From Vespa crabro (Eukaryota > Arthropoda > Insecta > Hymenoptera > Vespidae), in assembly GCF_910589235.1 (NCBI RefSeq), contig NC_060969.1:1342001-1406000 (forward strand): a stretch of DNA of 64,000 nt. The letters are read 5' to 3'. Position numbers and translations under genes: made by a program. Under the pieces are notes generated by a model. It ran no database searches. It saw only the letters and a list, made by a program, of their open reading frames with translations, and was not told where the DNA came from. Shown piece after piece: positions 13,101-25,902 of this stretch; position 1 is the first letter of the stretch; every line of letters starts with the position of its first letter.

Positions 13101-16100
13101 TGGTTACTTCATCGAACTTATATAGTGCTTCTTTGCCTTCTCTTTGGGAAGGTTCAAAAAGAGGCGAGGAAATGGAAAGAGAAAATGTGGAAGCTATACA
13201 TTAGATTAAGAATTTCTTTGAATCGACGAAAAAAATGCTGTGCTGTTTTATTGCAATTCGCAATATGCAAATGTGATTCATGACTAAGCCTCAAGCATGG
13301 GGGTATGGGAGACCTGCGTGGACCGCTGGGGCGTTTGACTCGCTAACAAACGGACAGGCACTCCCACCCACCCTGTATAATATCAATCCTCAAATTTATT
13401 TCCATCCCGTAGTCCCATAAAATTTTCATTAGTCCTCTGTACAATCTCCCTGAAGGTCGCTTCATGAAATCCCACATTCAGACAGCCAATAAGCAGGTGA
13501 AATTATAAAAGGCAAGCTTAATTGGCACTCTCCTTCCACATTATTCTTACAGCTGAATGATTATGAGATTCGGAAAGGGAAAAAGATTGGTGTTACCGTA
13601 TCTTATAACAATCACCGCTTGTTTGTGGGAAATATTCCAAAGAATCGAGACCGAGATGACTTGTTCGAAGAGTTTACAAAGCACGCACGTAAGTTGACAA
13701 TTGTCCTTAAATCAGCAAGCAGTAACCAAATGAAGTTCTGTGGGAGAGATGAAGGGACAAATATTTATATATTAATGATTGGCTGTCTTGATCCAGTTCG
13801 TAGCAGAGGTGCCAGGTGGGTCAAGTCTAGCCCTCTTGCATTACTATATAATTACAAAATTGAACAAATCGGTATTTTTAATACTAAATTTTTATTCGAT
13901 TTTGAAAGGTTTATATACTTTTCAGTGTGGTAATGCTGGTAAAAAAAATCTACCTTCATAACACTTACCTAAATTTATTTTTAAGCTAAATGTGAACTCT
14001 TCAAGTATGAAATTAATAATTTCTTTATTGGTATATCATTCATTTCTTATATACATTGTAAATATGGATAAAATATTTGAGAAAAAAATTTTTAATACAA
14101 AATGTCCCACAACCAAGGGAATAAGACAACTTTATATTTTTGAAGCTGTTCAAAATTATTCTAAAAATAATAGGAATACGTCGTATAATAATTACAAAAT
14201 ATTGATTTCTTTTTTAAAGCAACAAACAAATATTATTTATAACTAGCTAAACACATGACTATGCTTTTGGTTGTGTTTTTTTTTTCTTTCTTTTCTTTTC
14301 TTTTCATCTGTCATATCTATCTTTTTTTATCACTCATAACATTCATGAATGTCGCTTAAAAATATTAGCAATTTTCAAATATAAAAATATAGATTTCATG
14401 TTTTCATAAAAGTCCAATTCATTGAAGTCATATTTCCTGAATCCAGTATGTGTTTAATAAAAAGAGCCCATATATAGATAATTAATCCTATTAAAGATGA
14501 TGTTCATATTGTTTTATCTTTTCTGGGAAAATTTAAGTACAGTTTAGGGATTTAATTGGTTTTGGGACATATGTGATATTGTTTTGTCAAAGTATGGCGT
14601 ATGGTTCACAGATCTAGTTAAATGATAATACAGTCATCGTATCCTACATAATATCCACAGTACACTTATAAAATAATTTAACAATATTTCGCATAGGAGC
14701 ACAATTGCATATCGTGGATTATTAAATTTATTTCCTTAACGCAGAGTTGTTGGTTTCAAGTTGAAGTTTGTATGAATGGTTTACATTTTTTTTTCTTTTT
14801 TTTTCTTTTCCTTAATTTTTCCTTTTTTTTTTTTTAAGATGAATAATTGATGAAGCATAATTTTAATTCGTGATTATATTCTACGTGTGCGTGTGTGTGT
14901 ATCGGTGTGCGTATGTGTGTGAGTATGTGCGAGAGTATGTATCTTGCATGAAATCTCAGAATCTGGACACAGAGAGGAGATCTAAAAAAATAATATATGA
15001 AAGGAAAGGGCCGAACATAATATAATGAGGCATAGGAATGAATTTATCAATCAGTTTCTTTTTAAGTATTTTATATAATAAAATAATGGATGCAAGGCAT
15101 CTGTGAATTTATCTTTATTATAAAATCTTATATAAGATATTATCTTTCAATTATCTTCATTGATCTTATTTGACGCTTATTTAATTGATGCTTGGAGTAT
15201 TTTATAAACATTCATATCAGATATTCAATGAAAATTTTAAGGATTATGCTTAAACATAATATAAAACTATTTGTGTAAGGTGCCTTGTTATCCAAATAAT
15301 AGTAAAGCTTTTAAACTGAGAGGAAGGAGAAGTGAGCCATCTTGCAGAAATGGTTACACTAATTAATTTAACTTTCATACAAGTGTAATTTCTATTTAAC
15401 AATTCATTTGAGTAAAGGAAGATTTAGTAAAACTACTATCATTGATAGCTGTATTTTGTTCTCACCTTGGTAATACATAGTTTATTTTGAAGAATTTAAA
15501 TTGAATCAGGATTTCTTTGAAAGACTAATACCTTGCTTTTATATAAGTTAGTATAAATATTTTTGTATTTCTGCTATAATCTATGTATATTCATAGTGAG
15601 AATTATTCAACATTTGTTAGCGATAAGATTGTTGATTTTTATTTAATAATATTGCCACATTGTGTAAAACATGTGGGATATATGGGAAGGACTTTAATTC
15701 CAGCGTGGTAGACATTTTGAGTATTTAATTCAATCAGTGCGGTGCATGAAAATTCTAATAGCATGAAAAGACATTTTTGTACTTAATGATACATTCAAAA
15801 TATTTAACCTGCATTATCAGTCATGGGTTTTTAAAATTTGTGTATTGAATTAAATATGACAAGTTATTGATGAAAATTTTGGGGTGTTTTCGACGTAGTG
15901 GTAAAATTCTACAGAATATTCTGAAAGGTTATATATGGAGCTTGCAATCTTTCCTTTTGTAGTTAATTGAACAACATCTTTTGCAGTTTAGTGTGCTATT
16001 TTTCAACCCACAATTTTATGGCTTTGTGTTTGTGTTATAAAGCAATATGAGTTTAGTATAGTAAAATGATGAAAAGATTAACTTTCTAATATTTTTAGGC

Positions 16101-19100
16101 TTTATCTGTGAAAAATAGTTTATAATACAATAATTGAACTAGTAGTCAAATTCAAGATATATACAGTTATGGAAACAGTATCTTAACCATCTCTTTTGAT
16201 CGTATTCATGTTTAGGCAAGTTATTTCGCATGAGTACTTTAACTTTCCATAAAGTTAATTGTCTGTAATAAATCTTGAGCTCTTTTTCTTACATTCTGAA
16301 GATTCAAATCGTGAACCAAAAGCACAAATTATTCTGTTTTTAAAATAAAAGAAATAATATAAATAGTAGTTAAAGTGAAGTCTAATGAAATAGTTATTGT
16401 AGGTCATACTAATGTTATGTTACTAAATTATGTGGAAATCAATGTGGTATAAGAACTAAATAGTAATGATAATCATGTCTTCATTTTCATGCACAATATA
16501 CAGTCAATGGCTTTTTATAAATATCTATGATTATTCTGACAATTTTTATACAGAGTATATACTTAAGATTTTTTGTATATTTTGATATGGGACATTTACT
16601 TTATATGATGATTTTTTGATGATTTAGAAAGAAGGTTTTTCTTATATAATTCGGTTAGTAAAGTAAATCTAATTCTTATTTTATTTTCCATTAAATCCCA
16701 AATATTAATAATGATAATCATCTGCTAACATAAATATTAATAATATTGTTATACTATTCTCTTGCCTCATACATTAATAATAAATATGTATTTCTACGAT
16801 TGTGAAAATGTCATTTTATAAGTTAATGTCAATTCTAATTTATAGCTAAAGGTAATGATGTAGCAGGAATTACATGATAAAAATTTTTTTATTTAGTTCA
16901 AAGTATGATACAATATAAAGTATATTTTCATAGGTGTTATGTTTTACATAGCTTTCTAGTGTAGAGTTTTCAAGATAATGTGGTAACTTAGTTAAATTTG
17001 TTGAATTTTTCAGTTGATATTTGATATTGTTACATTGTAACAATTAAGTTCTCTAATTACGTTTATTCTAGATCAAATAATTCTAAACTTGTCTAAAGTT
17101 GACTTTCTTTTTTAATATAGAAATAAAATTCCTTGTATTTATATGACGTTTAATGCAATTTTAAAATTATGTTGCTTTTTATATAATTACGTCTTTTATT
17201 ATATTCAAAAATATAATAAAATTTTCGGCCTATTCCTTGTATTTTGGTACAGTTTCTATTTTTCGTTTGAGTAGTTATATTTGTTTCGTTATATTTCTCT
17301 TTTTTCCCTTTTTTATTTTTTTTTACTTTTTTTTTTTATTTTTTTTTTTATTTTTTTTTTATTTTTTTTTTTTTTTTTTTTTTTATTTTTTTATATGAAC
17401 CTTATATACGTTTTGTATGATTTCTCACCATACAGCGGGCCTGACCGAGGTGATTATCTACAGTTCACCAGATGACAAAAAGAAGAACAGAGGTTTCTGC
17501 TTTCTAGAATATGAATCTCATAAAGCAGCCTCATTAGCTAAACGAAGACTAAGCACTGGTCGCATCAAGGTCTGGGGCTGTGATATCATAGTTGATTGGG
17601 CTGATCCACAGGAAGAGCCTGATGAATTAACAATGTCCAAAGTATGTAAAATGTTGTAGTAACATTAAAAGATATTTTTAATCTTGTTATTTTATAGTCT
17701 CTGTTTGTGATTTTTTAAACAACTTGTGAACTGGAATGATGTATATGTATAATTATTTTCTAGGTTCGAGTGTTATATGTAAAAAATTTAACGCAAGATT
17801 GTTCAGAAGAAAAGTTAAAAGAATGTTTCGAGCAATATGGAAAAATTGAAAGAGTTAAGAAAATTAAGGACTACGCTTTTGTGCATTTTGAAGACAGGGA
17901 TAATGCTGTAAAGGTAATATTCATTTTTCTGTTAACATTATTGGCATATAAGATAAAAATGAAAAATGATTACATCACGTTCTAGGCAATGAACGAGTTA
18001 AATGGTATAGAAATTGGTGGTTCGCGTATAGAAATTTCACTAGCTAAGCCTCCATCTGATAAAAAGAAGAAAGAAGAGATTCTTCGAGCAAGGGAAAGAA
18101 GAATGATGCAATCATTGCAAAGTCGTGGCGGGTAAGATATTATTTCTTTATTTTGTATTATACTCTAATATTTATTTTATTCCAGTAAAAAGTATTTTAT
18201 ATGATTATTAAAGCAGATATAACATTATTATTATTATTTATTATTTCTATTTATTCTTTATTATAGAGGGTCTCCATCCCATCCAGGCATGATGGGAGGC
18301 CCAATGCCAGTTCGTGGTCCTGGACAAGGTCCTAGAGGCACTGGTGCAGGTATGCGTGGACAAATGGGACGAGGCGATTATGGTAAGTACTATTTGCTAT
18401 CAATGATTATTTATTTATTAATTTCAAGAATTTCTGTGTTAACCTATTCACTATTAACGTGTAAAATACACAAGAGTATTTCTGCAAAACTTAAATATCC
18501 TCATTACCGTTTAACATATATGTATGTTATCAAAATAATTACACAATCTTGAATATTTTACAAAAATGTTTTGATAAAATTATATGCAACAAGCTTAAAT
18601 TGCAATAATTGTTTTATTATGTTTGCAAAGCACTGAAAAAAGAATTGTTGTATCAAGTGTGTGAATATTATTTATACTAAATTTGATATAACAAATGAAA
18701 ATTTTTTTATCAATAACATCATCCGAATTAAATAGTTTGTTCTCATAATAATTATATACATATAGATCATGATATAAAACTTTGATAAAGAACTCAAGAA
18801 AATAATTTTATAAAATTTTTACATGTGTGTTAAATGTTATAACATTTTTTTATTTCAGAAAGAATAATACAAATTTATACCAATATTTTTGATATGATAT
18901 ATTTAATTGAAATATCCCGCATGCTTTTGGGGATTTTTCACTATCTCACTACAGACCTTTGGCTTTACACGCATGATAGGCTCTTTCCTATGCGTGAAAG
19001 ACAAATATTTATTCAACATTTCTAATATTAAGTTATTTATATATATATTTCCTCGACCACAACTTTTTCCTTTCCCTATTATTTCCAATAGTATTTATTC

Positions 19101-20309
19101 TGCAGTAAATGTATTGAAAAATGTATGGTTAATTGCTTTCGATACTTTAAGTAAATTAAAAATTTCAAAATTTTAGTACATGCAGCAAATTAACAAGAAA
19201 AATTAGTGTAATTTGTCCCATTGTAATTTCATATCATACCAATGAAATAACTTCCAAATTGAAATATATTTCCATTTAATAAGGTTGTAGTGAGAAAGTG
19301 CTCAGATAATGTAATTAGTTTATGTCATTCAAATTTATTTTATTGTAATGTTATCATTATCAATTATAATGATTTAGTCTGAGCCTATCTATCTTTATGA
19401 TTATATTATTACTTCTCTATTTGATTTAAAAAAAAATGTTTACTTAAATTATACAATGCTTGATGAGTGATATTAAGTATATTAAAAATTTATGTCTGCA
19501 ATATTTCTATATCTTATTTACATACATATGTATATATAAATACATATGAATGTATAAGTGTAGCTTAGCACTATAATAGGATCACCTCATTGCCTTACCA
19601 CTACCACTTCCTGTGACACCTGTTTTCTGTTTTACCAAAAGAATAATTGCATGTGTATTGTTTGTTTTCTATTTCGTATGGTGCCCTAGAGTGACAGTTA
19701 TTTTGTGACAGTGTACAATCCCGCGCATTGCCAGGGAAATTTGATCTTTTTGCCCTATCTCATTTATGTGAGCGTGTGTACTTTTTTAACTGTGTATGCA
19801 TCATCAATTAAAAAATCTGTTTACAGCTCTCAAGGAAATAGGTAAGCCGCGGTGTTGAATGATGAATGCATCATTGTAGAGTATCATTGGTAGTCTTGTG
19901 TACTTTCTCTTTTTATGTTGACTTACAACCAATCTAAACGTACAGTATAAGGTCATCGAAAATCATTTTCGTTTTTCGAAGTGTCATAATATATACATAC
20001 ATCCAAGTGCAATCTAAAAAAATAATATATACATTTGTATGTATATATGTTCTTTATTAAAATTAACAGATTTGTATGCTCTACTATTTGTACGCATTAA
20101 ATCGACGTTCCTCCATATAATAATGCTGTATACACAGTACACTTTTAATGCTTTAATGTGCACTGATCATTTACAATACATTCCTTTATAGCACTTTACA
20201 TTTAACATATGATTGGATAAACGTTTTTCATAAGTAGGATAAATTAAGCCAGAATGAAGAAAGTTATTAATATTATTAATCATATTAATTCGAAAATCTC
20301 TGATTTTGG

Positions 20310-20369
<60 letters not shown>

Positions 20370-21257
20370 AAATTATAAATAACTCATTCAATTTTCGATG
20401 ATCTGTGCAATATACATATATTCTCAGGATATGTGATGGTGGTAGGGTAATCATTGCAAAGTTTCTCGTGTGGAGAATTGCAACTAAGTTTTGTTATAGT
20501 TCGTTAATAGGTTTCTTAGTTCTTTAATATCTGTTTTTATTTTTTATTTCTTAATTTTTTTTTATATTATTATCATTGTTGTCATTGTTATTATATTATT
20601 GAAAGAATCGCAGAACAATGCGATTGCATTATTTTCTATTTAGTATTTCAAAATTATCTTTTCCCGGCATGCCTTTATTACATAAAACAGCATTACTTGA
20701 GTAAGTTGCTAATTGGATATATCGTGGCTAAATTTGGGTCTATTTGTAATGTGTGTTTTTATAGATTATGATTACGACTATTACGGTTATGGGGATTATC
20801 GAGGTGGCTACAGTGATCCATATTACGATGACTATTTTCGATACGAAGATTGCTATTTCGATTATGCGCCGCCTCCGCCACCTGCCAGAGGGAGAGGCAG
20901 GCAGCCTCAACCGGTGGGTCGCCTTTTTTAATGGTTCTAAAGTCGTTTTTGTTCTTGAATCATATTACTTTGATATATCAGCGGTAGTTTGATTGTGGCA
21001 CAGTGTTCGCGGACTCCTAGCGTTATTGTATATCCACTTTACTACTTTTGCCCAGATATTACTACCCCCAGCCCAACATTTTGTCTGAGCGTGTAATTAA
21101 CTCTGGCTAACTGATAAGTGCCTAGCTATATATGAAACTCACTACTAATGCAGGGATATGTACACTTGGAATTAACTTTAATTTATATAACATCAAATGC
21201 ATTGCATCCACAGTATATATATATATATATATACACATATATATGTGTGTGTATATA

Positions 21258-21327
<70 letters not shown>

Positions 21328-24300
21328 CAATAGTAGCAATCACTCTCCAGCTTTTACGATCCAAAACAAAAATATAAAAGAAAAGAAAATAAAAAGAAAA
21401 GAACATACACAAGCATTTAGAAACTAGCATAAAAGTAACCATATTAAGAGAAACATGAAAAAACCAAAAAAGAAAAAAACGAAAAACAAAAACAAAAAAG
21501 CTATTAATAGTCCACTGTGAGTGCATTGTATTAAATCCTGCTAGACCCTAACGCATATCAACTACTAATATTCCAGCACTTCGATCGCTAACGTATCCTC
21601 CTAATCCGAACACATTGCCACTGTCAAATTGCTTGCAAATCATATCTGAGCCATGGTAGACCCATTCTAAATTTCAACCAAAGTCCAGCCGGGAAAAGCA
21701 TTTAGAACAATCTAGAAAGAAAAGAAAAGAAAAAAAAGAGAGAGACAAGTTAAAGTGAACACTGAAAAATGAAGAAAACACCTTGTGAATTTTATGTCTG
21801 TCCTTTCGCCGAGCGTCTTTTAGTGTTGCAGGGTTCCCTAACACTACCCCACCACATTACTATCAACTTCAGCAGAATTCCAGATGTAGGCATTATTAAC
21901 CCATTCTACACAGGAGCTCGTTATATATATAATATATATGCATATATATATATATGCATATATATTATATATATAATATATATAGAGTTGTCATCTAAAA
22001 CTCCGAATCTATATATCGAAAAGAAAAAAGAAAACTTCGGTTGATATTTCTTTTTGCTAATAATAATAATAGAATAATAATAATAATAATTAATAGAGCA
22101 GCGACGTTGCGTCTCGTGGCTCGGATATGATATACTTTTCTATGTCAAGTTGCAGGGTTATCCAAATACCATAAGGGAGCACTTGGGCGCCCTGTGAACA
22201 CCATTACAATTGTACCATCATTATTATATATTGATTGCGATCAACTTTTTCTCTTGGCAGTCTCACTAATGCGGCAACGCAAAATGCACTGAGTTATGTG
22301 TTTATATTCGATGATGCTGCTGTGTTCCTCGTGTCATGGTTACGTTGTAGCTAGTCGCTTTTCAAATTTGTTCGATGATCATATTATTCATATATTCTCG
22401 TGGCCTGTTCATGTGCAGCATCGTTTTAATTTTTGTTTCATTTATTTTTTTTTTCTTTTCACATGTTTTGACGTAATCGACATTCTGTCAGAATAATTAT
22501 TTTTGCAATTTTATTTAAAATTTTATTTTATTTTAATTTTTTTTCTTTTCTTTTCTTGTCTTTTCTTTTCTTTTTCTTTTTTATTTTTCTTTATTTTTTT
22601 CCTTTTTTTTTTTATTTTTCTCATTAGGGTTCGTTTTTATTACATGCTTTCTTCGTGACAAGGTTGTTTTGCCTTTTATCATTGTACATGTACTACATTA
22701 TTCTACATTCTCTATGTGAGGGATTAAATCCCTTGCATGTCTCACTATTTTTAAGAAAATCTTAGAAGCTGCTAGTCGTTATTTGTACATACATTGTTGT
22801 TAAATAAATACAAAAAGCAAGGTTTTTTTTCCACGTATAGTCATTTAAATTAATGTTAAATTATGTATTGAAAAGAGAGAAAGAGAGAGAGGGAGGGAGG
22901 GAGGGAGGGGAGAGAGAGAACATAAAGACAAGTGTCGTTATTGTGATTGAATCAAGTATAGGCGAACAGCAATAATGTTCAAAGTTTAGAAATTTATATA
23001 TTATATATAGATCGGATTTTTAGGTCTTATTAGGGTTGCATATCTTCTTTAGGTTTATCTTAATTACTATCTCAACCGTGTTATTTTTGTTCCTTCAAAT
23101 AGCAGATTAGATGATGTAAATAATGTTTTTCAGAATAGCGTTTATCATCTATTCTCTGTATAAAGTAGTTAAAATTAACTACTTTAAATTATTCGAAAGA
23201 ACCTAAGATACGTTTTTATTATAGTCATTTGTGGATAAGATTTAAAAAAGATGCTCTTATACATGATATATATATATCGTTATGTTGACGAGACGTTCAA
23301 TAAAAATGATGTCGAATGTTGATATACGCTTAAATGTGTATTTATTAAAGGAAATTCTTCGATAACATTTTTAATACAGTTTCTTACAGGAAATGTCGTA
23401 AGGTGCCTTGGTGCCTGAGTTTGAGATTGTATGTTTCCAAGAAAAAAAAAAAGCAGTAGAGAAACTACCACATGGATAAACGTCCGTTCCAACGGCTGTG
23501 TGTCATATCACGTTTTGTGGATCTTCACTGGGGTCCTATGAGAGCCAATTGATTCAATGTGCCAATTTGATAGCAGGAGGAAAAGTTTTTCGCAAGTTGT
23601 GTACGGCAGTATTGGAATAAACTAAAAAGGAATGATCAAAACTATTTGGATATATTTTGATCATATTAAAAAGCTGTTGTATATTATTATAACACGTTGT
23701 ATTGTACACTGAGTTGTGCGTTGTTGGTGTGGCAGGCCATAGGTAGAAAAGGGAATACAAATATATATATATGTATATATATATATTTATATATATTCAT
23801 ATATGTATATGGAAAATTAATATTTACATATTAGGTATATATATATATATATACATATATTATATACACATTGTGTACAACTGGTAGTGTAACCAGTAAC
23901 ACGACTTATAGCTCTTGCTTTGCTTCAGTATATGCTGATTTGCTTACGCTTTAAAACACGCCGCTATAACGTTGTTGCTGCCGCTTATAATATACCTTGA
24001 TTGAATTTTGTTCTAGCTGCCAGTGCAGTAGGTTGTGTCGCTTAAAGTTTCTTCGCCAACCAATACAGTTCGCTTTATCGCTTTACTACATTGGATAACT
24101 CTGCTAACTCTACTGCTGTATGTAAAAAGATTTGGTTAGTAAGACCTGGTTTATTAGGTGAGCTCTTTTCCTGTCGCATTCTCTTCCCTTCTATCTATCT
24201 GTCTCTACCATATGACCTTTTTACCTATTTCACTATCACTGTCTTTCTCATAAGTGATGCGTGCATACATGCGTATAAATATTCATTCGTGCGTGTATAC

Positions 24301-25843
24301 ACTCACTATTGGTATAATTGCATAAAACAGATTATTTTTAACAGATCGGCTGTAAATTACAGCTGACTCTTTTTTACCTTTATTTCTAGAGCCCGGATAT
24401 TAATATATTTTCATGTATTATTGTCAGACTCAAAAATGGGGTCAATATTGTATATATGATATATGCGATATACATATAAAATGCAGAAATATAATAGGGA
24501 TGGTGTTAAAAAGATGCATAATGATAATTTTAAGAAAGGGAAAAGTGAGTGGAAGAAATTGGAGAAACAATCAGTACCAGAAGGGGTAACAATTGGGTGT
24601 GTTGTTTGGTCAGGCTGGGCGTGGGCGTGGAGTAGTGCCACGTGGCCGAATCGGTGGCCCGCAAACCCGTGGGCCGGTCAGGGGGGGACGCAACCCCGCA
24701 GCTACAGGGGCCCGTGGGGTCCAGCGGCTGGCCGCTCGTGGGGGGGTCCGCGCCAAGGGAAGTTTACCAGGTGAGGATGGTCTGTATCTCCACAATGTAT
24801 CATCTTTTATCTACTTAATTTATATTTATAATCTTTATACTTATACTTTCTTTCATTTAACCTTATATTCCGTTTAATCCATCTTATTATTTTATTAATT
24901 AATTAATTTTTTTATTTTTTAATCAACGTCACTAGAATCATTTATTCCTTCCTTGCTTTTTTTCTGTTAATCCTCTTCATTTTTATATAAGATACGTCTT
25001 CCATTTAACCTATTATCAAATTACTATTAATTAATATTTAATATTAATTATAGAAACATTGTATCGGTATGGATCCACTTGCTTTTATATTTATATCGGT
25101 TTTTAAAGGAAATGTAAATTTTATTTTGTTAAATGTGTTATAAGAAAGGGAATAGTAATATGTTTATGTTGAAGACTATTATTATTTATAATACTAATTT
25201 TATATTATATTTCGCATATTCTCACAGCTTACAGCATTAGCACTTCTTGCTAGTTTGCTATTGTATTGATTACATCCTTCTTATCTTTTCTTCGCATAAG
25301 GATTATAAAATAAACATTAGTTAATATGTTCAAAGTAGTACAATGCTCGTACATATAGTAGTATTACATTCTATATATTACATTTATTCATTATTTTTGT
25401 ATTTAATGAAAAAAAAAAGATGGACGTTTTTGATATTGTTTATATATCGCACAATTTACAGAAAATGTATTTAGCTATATAAATAGCTCCTATCAAGTAA
25501 ATTGACACATTGAATCTTTCATTTGATTATGTTTAAAAATAGCTCCCGCAAGCTTTGCAATTTAGTAAGATTAAAAATAATTAAAAAAAATAATGTCTAA
25601 TTTTATTCGCGTTTTTTTCTTCATTTACAGATTTGCTAATGAACAGATTTTCAATGAGCGCAAGATGCTTTTGATGAAAATCGTATAATATTTTGATTTC
25701 AATATGATTGCACGTTTCTATTCAATATCACGGAATTCCATATGATTCATATTACAGTAAAAGATTTATCCTGCTTTCCTTCCATCCTGTATTCTACCCA
25801 TCCGACGTTGATAAGAATCTAGGTTAGTTGTTAATGGACCAAT

Positions 25844-25902
<59 letters not shown>

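Noticed and set aside
12855..13283. 142-codon plus-strand frame between the Syncrip exclusive exons
   Set aside because: No recognisable domain, no fitting splice sites, and it lies in an intron whose composition naturally has fewer stops.
22142..22200. Possible alternative Syncrip exon after TTGCAG (GYPNTIREHLGAL then stop)
   Set aside because: The acceptor is weak and the reading equally fits 3'UTR of the short isoform.
25631..25676. Alternative last Syncrip exon ending ...LLMNRFSMSARCF
   Set aside because: The acceptor TTTACAG is good and the phase fits, but the peptide is short, unlike family C-termini and followed by no clear poly(A) signal. Left as an unproven possibility.
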